A stretch of 6,316 nucleotides of DNA from CAYZUE01 sp964481825 (GTDB lineage Archaea > Hydrothermarchaeota > Hydrothermarchaeia > Hydrothermarchaeales > JALUUU01): NCBI GenBank assembly GCA_964481825.1, contig CAYZUE010000063.1, positions 1-6,316 of the forward strand, written 5' to 3'. Positions 1 to 6,130 of this stretch are shown piece after piece (positions within the stretch are counted from its first letter, which is position 1; each line of letters starts with the position of its first letter). The notes beneath the pieces were generated by a model. The model saw nothing but the letters and a program-made list of their open reading frames with translations, made no database searches and was not told the DNA's origin. Both the position numbers and the translations under genes were made by a program.

Positions 1-1145
1 CAATTATTTTTAACTAGCCTGAAGCTTCAAACTTTGTCTTTTTCGCTGGATTTTTCCTTATCTTTCTCTCTTTTTTTTAATTTTTTTTTGAGTTTTTTTT
101 AGGTGTAAAGAATTTTTATACATATTCAATCATCCACGTTTCTCAACAATTTTTTAAATTTATCTTTGCCACAATCCTAGTTTATCTTGGTTTTGGAGTA
201 ATAGGGGCTATTTATGCATTATTTATATCGTATATTCTTATCCTAGCCTACGTTATTTTCACAATAAAAAGTAAACACAATTTTGTTTTTTCATCAAAAA
301 AAATTAAAACAAAAAAAAAGGTATTATTCAACTTTGGGATTTGGGTATTTTTAAGTACAGTTGTTGGAGGTGCGTATGGAATTGTTGACCAGGTCATGAT
401 TTCTATGCTCTTGGGCGTCACCGATATTGGTTATTATAGAATAAGTGTTAGTTGGATGTTTGCTATAACATATCTCTTACCAATTTCAGCCTATGCCATG
501 TATCCTTATTTCTCAAGTTCGCAAGATAAAAAAATTCTGGCATCAATGGTTCAAAAATCAATAAAATATACTGCCATGTTTGTGTTTCCTGCAGCTTTTC
601 TACTATCCGCGTTTTCCACTATATTCATTCAGTTTCTTTATGGAGAGAATTTTCTTAAAGCAGGTTCTATTCTCAGAATATTGTCATTTGTATCAATTCC
701 TCTAATGATGACTATTCTAATAGCTACTTTTTTCTCAGGTATTAAACGCCCAGACGTTGTAGGAAAAATAACAAGCATATTAATCCTCTTGAACGTTTTA
801 TTGAACTATTTTATGATCCCGTTATATGGGGCTGAAGGAGCCGCCATAGCCACACTTATATCAAAATCATTAGAGCTCGCTATCTTATTATGGGTCCTAA
901 GGGTCGTAATCAAAATTAAATTTTCAGTCTCAAATTTATGGAGACCCTTAGTTTCTGCTCTAGGAGGATATCTCCTCTTAACTCTATTTTCTATTCATTC
1001 GATTATTGAATCACTTTTCTTCGGAATAGTTTTTGTCATCGTCTACTCTTTATTGATGTATATTGTGGGTGGTATAGCTGAGGAAGAACTAAATTACCTT
1101 CGCAAAGGTTTAGAATTAGCTAAAAAAAGATTGAAAAATAAATAG
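1..1145 (+). CDS. Wzx-like polysaccharide/oligosaccharide flippase, 5'-partial, with an apparent single-base frameshift
   Basis: This is the C-terminal part of a multi-pass flippase of the MATE/MOP superfamily, which moves lipid-linked glycans across the cytoplasmic membrane. The frame ending at the TAG at 1143-1145 is open back to 81 and contains no ATG, GTG or TTG before 396, so the ATG at 396 is internal. The stretch before it encodes family-like sequence: LGVKNFYTYSII, LVYLGFGVIGAIYALFISY, a Lys-rich loop (about 270-320), then GIVDQVMISMLLGVTDIGYY. The second half has the typical IRILSF/FFSGIKRP-like and NYFMIPLYGAEGAAIATLIS segments of the C-terminal flippase domain, ending in a basic tail. 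Upstream of 81 the frame meets a TAA at 78-80. Another frame is open from 1 to 99 and encodes a hydrophobic segment ending NFFLSFF. One extra T in the runs at 81-89 or 93-100 would join the two into 381 visible residues. The gene may be a pseudogene, slippage-dependent or misassembled. The N-terminus lies outside the window. Confidence 0.85.
71..100 (+). repeat. T-homopolymer cluster (T8, T9, T8) at the flippase frame break
   Basis: Three T runs lie close together: eight at 71-78, nine at 81-89 and eight at 93-100, separated only by AA and GAG. The coding frame of the flippase changes here. The frame open from position 1 ends at a TAG at 100-102, while the frame continuing to 1145 is blocked upstream by a TAA at 78-80. 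Gaining one T in the second or third run restores one continuous frame. Gaining it in the first run does not, because the TAA would then be read. Such runs are known hot spots for replication slippage, transcriptional slippage and sequencing error, and the sequence alone cannot tell these apart. Confidence 0.7.
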
Positions 1146-1151
1146 GTTGAT
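1144..1151 (+). promoter_or_regulatory. Probable ribosome binding site for the methyltransferase
   Basis: AGGTTGAT lies 8 bases before the ATG at 1160 and overlaps the flippase stop codon. It partly matches the archaeal/bacterial Shine-Dalgarno consensus (AGGAGGTGAT). It supports the ATG at 1160 and translation from a shared flippase-methyltransferase transcript. Confidence 0.45.
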
Positions 1152-1159
1152 GAAAATTT

Positions 1160-1837
1160 ATGAAAACCAATATAAGAAAACAAGGCGTTAAGAAACAATC
1201 AGCTTATTATGATTCTTACGAAGCAGACAAATCATACATAATATCAGTATGGGCAAATATTTCAAAATTCATTAAAGGGCAAGTTCTGGATATTGGTGGA
1301 AGCAATGGTCAACTTCTTGATTGTATGAAAAAAATTGAAGCTGGGTCGATAGTGGATATTGCTCCTATAACATTGAAAAAAGCCCAATTGAAAGGGTACA
1401 AGGCAATATATTCCGATATGCATCATTTACCTTTCGTTGATAAAAGTTTTGACACTGTTTTACTAATAAATACCCTTGAGCATTCATCTAATCCTTTACA
1501 ACTTTTACATGAAGTAAAGCGTGTCTTAAAAAATGAAGGAAAAGTTATCCTTGACGTTCCCAACTCAAGATCTTTTAGGCAGATTACAAATCTCCTATTC
1601 AGAGGTGATCCAATTCCATCTGGCAATTCTCCTTTATTCATGGAATCACCAAACCATTATTTCCAATACAGTTCGATTATTCTTTATGAACTCCTATTAT
1701 CCCAAGGTTTTGATGAAGTTAAAGTATCAGGTAAGTCTCCAATCCAAGTACCTTTTAAACAATTTTATAGTTTACTCCCAGAGAGTGTTGGTAAGATAAT
1801 AGCGACGGATATAATCGGAGTTGGCAAAAAGCCTTAA
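1160..1837 (+). CDS. Class I SAM-dependent methyltransferase (Methyltransf_11 type)
   Basis: This 225-residue cytoplasmic enzyme has a Rossmann-type AdoMet-binding fold. Motif I is VLDIGGSNGQ at residues 42-51. An acidic strand follows (IVDIAP, 64-69), then SDMHHLPF near 85-92, the motif FDTVLLINTLEH at 97-108, and a strand with GKVILDVPN at 127-135. A PNHYFQYS segment (164-171) and a helix with SQGF (181-184) match the usual end of the Methyltransf_11 core. The length is normal for this family. The gene starts 14 bases after the flippase stop, probably in the same operon. From the glycan setting it most likely methylates a sugar or a lipid-linked glycan intermediate, but the acceptor cannot be read from the sequence; a quinone or small-molecule methyltransferase is the main alternative. 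The fold is clear, the substrate unknown. Confidence 0.88.
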   Translation: MKTNIRKQGVKKQSAYYDSYEADKSYIISVWANISKFIKGQVLDIGGSNGQLLDCMKKIEAGSIVDIAPITLKKAQLKGYKAIYSDMHHLPFVDKSFDTVLLINTLEHSSNPLQLLHEVKRVLKNEGKVILDVPNSRSFRQITNLLFRGDPIPSGNSPLFMESPNHYFQYSSIILYELLLSQGFDEVKVSGKSPIQVPFKQFYSLLPESVGKIIATDIIGVGKKP

Positions 1838-1859
1838 AATAAAATAATCAATCGTGTTT
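1838..1859. terminator. Convergent A/T-rich intergenic gap, probable bidirectional U-tract termination
   Basis: Only 22 bases separate the stop codons of two converging genes. Read on the + strand it ends in a T5 run around 1856-1861. Read on the minus strand it gives ATTATTTTATTTT just after the GT2 stop. No GC-rich hairpin is visible. Oligo-U tracts without a stem are the usual archaeal terminator form, which fits, but in DNA this AT-rich the signal is weak. Confidence 0.35.
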
Positions 1860-2717
1860 TTAAATCAGTAATTTTCTGTATATACAACTACCATATAAAC
1901 GAACTAATTTTACAGCAAACGTATACAAAATCCCTCCCAGAATTATTAAAATACTATGAATCGGAGTCTTGTTCTCTATTAAAATCACACCTTGAGGTGA
2001 AGATAACTTTAATCGTTCTCCTTTAATCCATGTACCCGTAGCTACTTGAAAGTCCTTAACAGGATTTCTAATAAAACCAGCTTTAATATCTAAAAAATCT
2101 TTAGTTCTCTTGGGATGTTTCTTAAAAAGGAAAGGGTCTATTCTATGTACCCACAATCTCTTTAGTATGTATCGGAGTTTTCCCTCAAGATTCTTAGGGG
2201 ATTGATGTAAGTGAATGAACTTTGCATTTTGAACTACTTTGACTTTATACCCCTTATCTTGGATTCTAAACACTAAATCTGTATCTTCCCTATATTCGAA
2301 TGGAAATTTCTCATCAAAGTAACCTACAGATGCAATTGCTTTTTTTAGATATGCTGTACTTGTACCACCAAAATAACTGAACGATGATACGATACCGATA
2401 TTATCTCCTTTAAAACCAGCTAATAGATTTCTTAACCATTGTTGTTCAGGTAGGCAATCGTCATCCATCACCACAATTATGGGATATTGTGATTTTTTTA
2501 TGCCAAGGTTCCTTGCAGCTGCTGGACCTTTATGTTCTTGAGATAAAAATTGAACGGGGTATCTACTAGCAACCGTAGGGGTGTTGTCTATGGATCCATC
2601 ATCAACCACAATTATTTCATAAGTTCCAGAAAAATCTTGATTTTGCATGGCCTCTAACACTTTATTTAGGCTATTAGCGCGATTGTATGTGGCCACAATT
2701 ATACTGGCATTGAACAT
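1860..2717 (-). CDS. Family 2 glycosyltransferase (GT-A fold) with a C-terminal membrane segment
   Basis: This 285-residue inverting glycosyltransferase transfers a sugar from a nucleotide donor, probably on the cytoplasmic face of the membrane. The N-terminus is the classic GT2 start (SIIVATYNRANSL, residues 5-17), followed by EIIVVDDGSIDNT (34-46) and PAAARNLGI (65-73). MDDDC at 84-88 holds the metal-binding DxD. GGTSTAYLKKAI (117-128), VGYFDEKF (131-138) and REDTDLVFRI (143-152), with the likely catalytic acid/base region ED, complete the domain. The DDD-to-ED distance (about 58 residues) looks short for GT2 enzymes. A hydrophobic stretch at about 254-272 near the C-terminus may be a membrane anchor. 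ATG at 2717 puts the family motif right at the N-terminus and lies 6 bases after the upstream stop, indicating co-transcription. No convincing ribosome site precedes it. Donor and acceptor are unknown; a GDP-6-deoxyhexose is a guess from the neighbours. Confidence 0.92.
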   Translation of the reverse strand: MFNASIIVATYNRANSLNKVLEAMQNQDFSGTYEIIVVDDGSIDNTPTVASRYPVQFLSQEHKGPAAARNLGIKKSQYPIIVVMDDDCLPEQQWLRNLLAGFKGDNIGIVSSFSYFGGTSTAYLKKAIASVGYFDEKFPFEYREDTDLVFRIQDKGYKVKVVQNAKFIHLHQSPKNLEGKLRYILKRLWVHRIDPFLFKKHPKRTKDFLDIKAGFIRNPVKDFQVATGTWIKGERLKLSSPQGVILIENKTPIHSILIILGGILYTFAVKLVRLYGSCIYRKLLI

Positions 2718-2723
2718 ATGTGC

Positions 2724-3575
2724 TTATTTTCCGTGCATCATATAAAATTTAATAACCTCTCTTATACCCTTTTCAAGAGATATTTTAGGATTCCATCCCA
2801 TTTCGTATTTGGCTTTTGATATGTCTCCTATTAACACATCTTTTCCGTTGTCAACAACTATTTCCTCCCCATGTTCCCATCGTATTTCATTTTTCACAAT
2901 TTTATAAATATCTTCAATTTTAGTTCCAGTTCCATATGATACGTTGAAAGTTCCATCTACGTCCGCAGCTTTAACTAGAGCATTTATTGCGTCTTTTATA
3001 TGCAAAAAGTCTCTCACTGTTCTAGGGTTATTTATTTCTACCTTTTTATTTGATTTATACTTCCCAATCACATCAGGTAATATGAAACCCTTTTTTTGAC
3101 CTTCACCATAAATATTAAAAAATCTGCAAATAGTAAATCTATACCCGACTTTTTTACTATAATACAAGAGTAAATCTTCACAAACCCTTTTGGTCAAACC
3201 ATAGAAATCCTTTGGTTTCAATGATTCATCATCCATATGCGGAGTATTCTTATTCCCATAAACGTGGGCGGAGCTTGCAAAAACAAGCTTTTGATCTTCT
3301 TTTAACTTTCTTAGGATGTTCATCGTTCCATTTACATTCACATCCCAAGCTTTTATTGAATCTAAATCGCAAAATGTAGGATTTGATATGCCAGCTAGGT
3401 GGTAAATAACGTCGTAATTATCCAAATTTAATTTTGTGTCCCGAATGTCTCCGTTTTCCTTTGATATTGAATCTACAGTGCACTTTAATAAAGTCAATTT
3501 TTCAGTTAAATGCTTACCAATGAATCCAGTTGCTCCAGTAACAAGAATTTTGGTATCTTTATCCAATTTAATCAC
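2724..3575 (-). CDS. Extended SDR NAD(P)-dependent sugar reductase/epimerase, probable GDP-4-keto-6-deoxy-mannose reductase (RMD-like)
   Basis: This cytoplasmic sugar-nucleotide enzyme belongs to the NAD-dependent epimerase/dehydratase family. From the GTG start at 3575 it has 283 residues. The cofactor loop TGATGFIG is at 13-20, NGDIRD around 41-46, and YHLAGIS near 58-64. The catalytic set is FASSAHVYG (about 99-107) plus Y125-x3-K129 in FYGLTK. RFFNIYGEGQ (151-160) and VRDFLHIKDA (187-196) follow. Because it overlaps the GMD gene, the likely role is the 4-reduction of GDP-4-keto-6-deoxy-D-mannose, giving GDP-D-rhamnose. A fucose-synthase-type role or a UDP-hexose 4-epimerase are alternatives. 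The start is uncertain: TTG at 3596 (7 residues longer), GTG at 3575 (8-base overlap with gmd), or TTG at 3566 preceded by GTGAT. I chose GTG because the overlap is short and the Rossmann strand follows at once. Confidence 0.85.
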   Translation of the reverse strand: MIKLDKDTKILVTGATGFIGKHLTEKLTLLKCTVDSISKENGDIRDTKLNLDNYDVIYHLAGISNPTFCDLDSIKAWDVNVNGTMNILRKLKEDQKLVFASSAHVYGNKNTPHMDDESLKPKDFYGLTKRVCEDLLLYYSKKVGYRFTICRFFNIYGEGQKKGFILPDVIGKYKSNKKVEINNPRTVRDFLHIKDAINALVKAADVDGTFNVSYGTGTKIEDIYKIVKNEIRWEHGEEIVVDNGKDVLIGDISKAKYEMGWNPKISLEKGIREVIKFYMMHGK

Positions 3576-4542
3576 ACTTTTTCTCGAGTAATTCAATATC
3601 TGCAGTTACCATCATCTTAATAAGTTCGTTAAACGAGATTTCATGAATCCAACCTAATTCCTTTCTGGCTTTTGAATAGTCTCCACATAACTTATGAACC
3701 TCTGCCGGTCGAAATAAATTCTTATCAATTTTCACATACTTTTTCCAATTGTTTATACCCACAACGTCAAATGCGGTTTCAACAAATTCTCTTACAGTAT
3801 GCGTTTCCCCAGTGGCAAGTACATAATCGTCAGGTTTATCCTGTTGTAACATCATCCACATAGCTTTAACATAATCCCCTGCAAATCCCCAATCACGCAT
3901 TGCATCTAAATTTCCAAGAGTCAAATCATTTGTTATACCCAAATGAATTTTTGCAACTCCATCAGAAATCTTTCTCGTTACAAACTCTAGCCCTCTCCTT
4001 GGAGATTCATGGTTAAAGCATAATCCACTTGAAGAATGTAATCCGTAACTCTCACGATAATTTACTGTTATCCAATGAGCATAAAGTTTGGATATCCCAT
4101 AGGGGCTTCTAGGATAAAAAGGAGTACTTTCTTTCTGTGGAGATTCATTGCTAATTCCAAACATCTCGCTACTGGATGCTTGGTAAAATCTAATAGAGTC
4201 GTCTACTTTCCTAATTGCTTCTAATAACCTCACAACCCCTATACCTGTCACATCTCCCGTTAGAACTGGCTGTTGCCAGGAAGTTGGAACAAACGATTGA
4301 GCCGCTAAATTGTAGACCTCAGCTGGTTTAATTTCTTCAACAGTATTTAACAGTGATGTTTGATCAGTTAAATCTCCTTCAATTAGATCAATTTTTTCAA
4401 GGATACTATCTAGTCTCTCATAGTTTGGCATACTCAGACGCCTCACTAAACCATAAACCCTATATTTCTTTTTCAAAAGAAATTCTGCCAGATATGAACC
4501 GTCTTGACCAGTTATCCCTGTTATTAAAGCTTTTTTTACCAT
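3568..4542 (-). CDS. gmd: GDP-mannose 4,6-dehydratase
   Basis: This enzyme converts GDP-D-mannose to GDP-4-keto-6-deoxy-D-mannose, the branch point for GDP-D-rhamnose, GDP-L-fucose and related sugars. The 324-residue sequence carries the full family signature: ALITGITGQDGSYLAEFLL at the N-terminus (cofactor glycines G9, G12, G15), GLVRR (31-35) as in NADP-binding GMDs, YNLAAQSFV (77-85), QASSSEMFG (121-129) with the catalytic Ser/Glu, and Y148-x3-K152 in SPYGISK. NHESPRRG (177-184), FVTRKI (187-192), LGNLDAMRDWGFAGDYV (209-225), LATGETHTVREFVE (242-255) and RPAEV (278-282) follow. It is slightly shorter than many bacterial GMDs but no motif is missing. ATG at 4542 puts the cofactor loop near the N-terminus, and AGGATAG at 4549-4555 is a possible weak ribosome site 6 bases upstream. 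The gene lies 38 bases after the GT-C gene and its end overlaps the next gene, so it is co-transcribed. Confidence 0.95.
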   Translation of the reverse strand: MVKKALITGITGQDGSYLAEFLLKKKYRVYGLVRRLSMPNYERLDSILEKIDLIEGDLTDQTSLLNTVEEIKPAEVYNLAAQSFVPTSWQQPVLTGDVTGIGVVRLLEAIRKVDDSIRFYQASSSEMFGISNESPQKESTPFYPRSPYGISKLYAHWITVNYRESYGLHSSSGLCFNHESPRRGLEFVTRKISDGVAKIHLGITNDLTLGNLDAMRDWGFAGDYVKAMWMMLQQDKPDDYVLATGETHTVREFVETAFDVVGINNWKKYVKIDKNLFRPAEVHKLCGDYSKARKELGWIHEISFNELIKMMVTADIELLEKKCD

Positions 4543-4580
4543 ACAAATCTATCCTATATTTTATCCTCGCCGGTGTTGAT

Positions 4581-6056
4581 TTAGTTTGAATCTTCCAGTA
4601 TAAAATCGTTTTCAATCTTATATATCTCAAGTACAAATGGGCGTGATGCAAAGAATCGTGATCTATCAAAATACTCGTTTTCCCAAATCAGGGTTGTATC
4701 ATATTTCTTTATTGCATCCTCTGTCATTTTTCTAAATTGCATTTCCACATGTGATGATGTTTCCTCTTGGTATCGTTTATGTACAATATAGGTCTTATCA
4801 TCAATAAATGGTGCAAAGTCTTCCCAACTTCCTAAAAATCTTCTGTTGCCGAGAGGCTCCATAACGTATCTAATCATGTCTGACTCTCCTATAAGTAATG
4901 CCGTATCTTCAGTATTCAAATAAATTTCTTGTGATATGGATTCTTGAATTTCTAGTCGATCATGCTGAATATTTAGGATGAAAGCCCCTCCAATTACTAG
5001 TAAAATTGAAGAGGAATACAAAATCTGCTGCTTTCGTATTTTTATCTTTTCTAATATTTTTTCGTAAAATGGGATGTATGCAAAAATCAATAATGGCAGT
5101 ATAGGGAGAAAATATCTAGTCATAGTGCTAGGGTCAAGATTGAATCCCCAACCACTCTGAGTGGACCTTGCTCCAAAGAAGGCAAGGTATAAGATCCCAG
5201 TTAATATTATCTCCGTTCTTCCAGAACCTCTATAAAGAAATAATGCGAGTAACATTAAAGGATAAATGATTAGAAGCCTGAATGAAATAAATGGTATGTA
5301 CTCTTTATAGGCTCCTAAAGAGAAAGTGCTTAACGGAATTGTCTGATCTAAAGTATAATCTGCTTCAAAAGAAACATCCGAATCTACGAGAGCATATCCT
5401 GTAGTCATCCAGCCTCCATAGTAATTCTGATTTATAGTTAGAATTAAAAACGCAAATGGCAGAAAACCTAATAGAAGATATCCCACTCTTGATCGATTCT
5501 TTATGACGGAGACAATTGCAAAGGGTAGAAAGGCAAGAATGTTTGTATATTTTAAGATACATGCAAAACCGAAAAAAGCTCCAGAAAAAACATTATTTTT
5601 CTTATTCTCCAAATTGTAAAAATAAAATCCAGCTAAGATAAAGAAGGCAGAAAAAAAATCAGGGAAGAGTGTTGTGGAGTAATAAAAAAAGTAGGGAAAG
5701 AATAGATACAAAAGGGTATTATTCGGATTTAGATTATGCTTTATCAGAAGTTTATAAAACAGGATAGTGGCAAGTATGTGAGTAAGCAATCCAGACAAAA
5801 AAACTGCCTTCCAACTTAATAATGTAAATGGCAGAATTATTGCAGGCAATCCGAAAGACAAAGGCACATAATTCTCACCATTAGAGATGAATCCATATTT
5901 GTAGGTCTGTTCTTCAATAAACAAAGAACCTTCCTGGATCAAATATGCCGATCTAATGTAGTTATTTTCATCGAGAGTTGTATAAAATGGAGGATAAAAA
6001 TAGAGAAAGAGTAATATGTAAACAGTGATAGAGGCCAGAATCAGCTTATTAACCAT
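4581..6056 (-). CDS. Multi-pass membrane glycosyltransferase of the GT-C superfamily (PMT/ArnT-like)
   Basis: This is an integral membrane protein of 491 residues. An N-terminal membrane helix (about 4-24) leads into a non-cytoplasmic loop with D29-E30 in YTTLDENNY, the position of the acidic catalytic/metal motif in GT-C enzymes. About nine or ten hydrophobic segments follow, including 64-82, 84-104, 115-148, 157-184, 191-208, 257-275, 282-297, 313-330 and 344-361. SFGLPAIILPF and TLFPDFFSAFF (D133) resemble PMT/ArnT-like conserved segments. After about 365 a hydrophilic tail of about 125 residues ends the protein. GT-C enzymes use a polyprenyl-phosphate sugar on the outer face, so this could add a sugar to an exported glycan or protein; donor and acceptor cannot be read. 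ATG at 6056 precedes the first helix directly. No ribosome site is evident upstream, which would fit a leaderless or nearly leaderless message. It heads the four-gene minus-strand cluster. Confidence 0.82.
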   Translation of the reverse strand: MVNKLILASITVYILLFLYFYPPFYTTLDENNYIRSAYLIQEGSLFIEEQTYKYGFISNGENYVPLSFGLPAIILPFTLLSWKAVFLSGLLTHILATILFYKLLIKHNLNPNNTLLYLFFPYFFYYSTTLFPDFFSAFFILAGFYFYNLENKKNNVFSGAFFGFACILKYTNILAFLPFAIVSVIKNRSRVGYLLLGFLPFAFLILTINQNYYGGWMTTGYALVDSDVSFEADYTLDQTIPLSTFSLGAYKEYIPFISFRLLIIYPLMLLALFLYRGSGRTEIILTGILYLAFFGARSTQSGWGFNLDPSTMTRYFLPILPLLIFAYIPFYEKILEKIKIRKQQILYSSSILLVIGGAFILNIQHDRLEIQESISQEIYLNTEDTALLIGESDMIRYVMEPLGNRRFLGSWEDFAPFIDDKTYIVHKRYQEETSSHVEMQFRKMTEDAIKKYDTTLIWENEYFDRSRFFASRPFVLEIYKIENDFILEDSN

Positions 6057-6130
6057 GTTACGGTTTAATTAAATATAACTTAAAAAACTTATTGTTGGAG
6101 AATGTATAAGTTATTTTATAAGTGGATGAA
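6057..6130. promoter_or_regulatory. Divergent promoter region between the GT-C gene and the asnB-like gene
   Basis: These 74 bases separate two divergent start codons and must hold the promoters of both. They are strongly A/T-rich. TATAAGT occurs twice in direct orientation (6105-6111 and 6117-6123). ATAACTTA (6075-6082) and TAAGTTAT (6107-6114) form an 8-base perfect inverted pair. For the minus strand, a TTATAT element lies at 6074-6079 (reading AGTTATATTTAATT), about 20 bases before the GT-C start. The repeats could be a shared operator, or chance in AT-rich DNA. Confidence 0.5.
6104..6112 (+). promoter_or_regulatory. Possible archaeal TATA box for the asnB-like gene
   Basis: GTATAAGTT is centred about 23 bases before the ATG at 6131, preceded by a purine-rich GGAGAA (6097-6102) where a BRE element could sit. 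The spacing would put transcription initiation at or just after the start codon, giving a leaderless message, which fits the lack of a well-spaced Shine-Dalgarno site. A second TATAAGT at 6117-6123 is too close to the gene. The assignment assumes an archaeal host. Confidence 0.3.

Noticed and set aside
396..1145. A complete 249-residue flippase starting at the ATG at 396
   Set aside because: The frame continues upstream to 81 with clear flippase membrane segments, and the ATG lies inside the conserved DQVMISMLLG segment, so it is an internal methionine.
1423..1641. Minus-strand ORF opposite the methyltransferase
   Set aside because: It is fully antisense to a gene with clear motifs, shows no domain of its own, and has no promoter or ribosome site evidence.
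1533..1799. Plus-strand ORF in another frame of the methyltransferase
   Set aside because: The methyltransferase frame carries the family motifs through this region; this ORF encodes no recognisable protein.
4353..4589. Plus-strand ORF antisense to the start of gmd
   Set aside because: It lies over the highly conserved cofactor-binding region of gmd on the other strand, and its product resembles nothing known.
4460..4669. Minus-strand ORF spanning the GT-C/gmd junction
   Set aside because: It is out of frame with both genes and overlaps the ends of both; it is a chance open frame across the 38-base gap.
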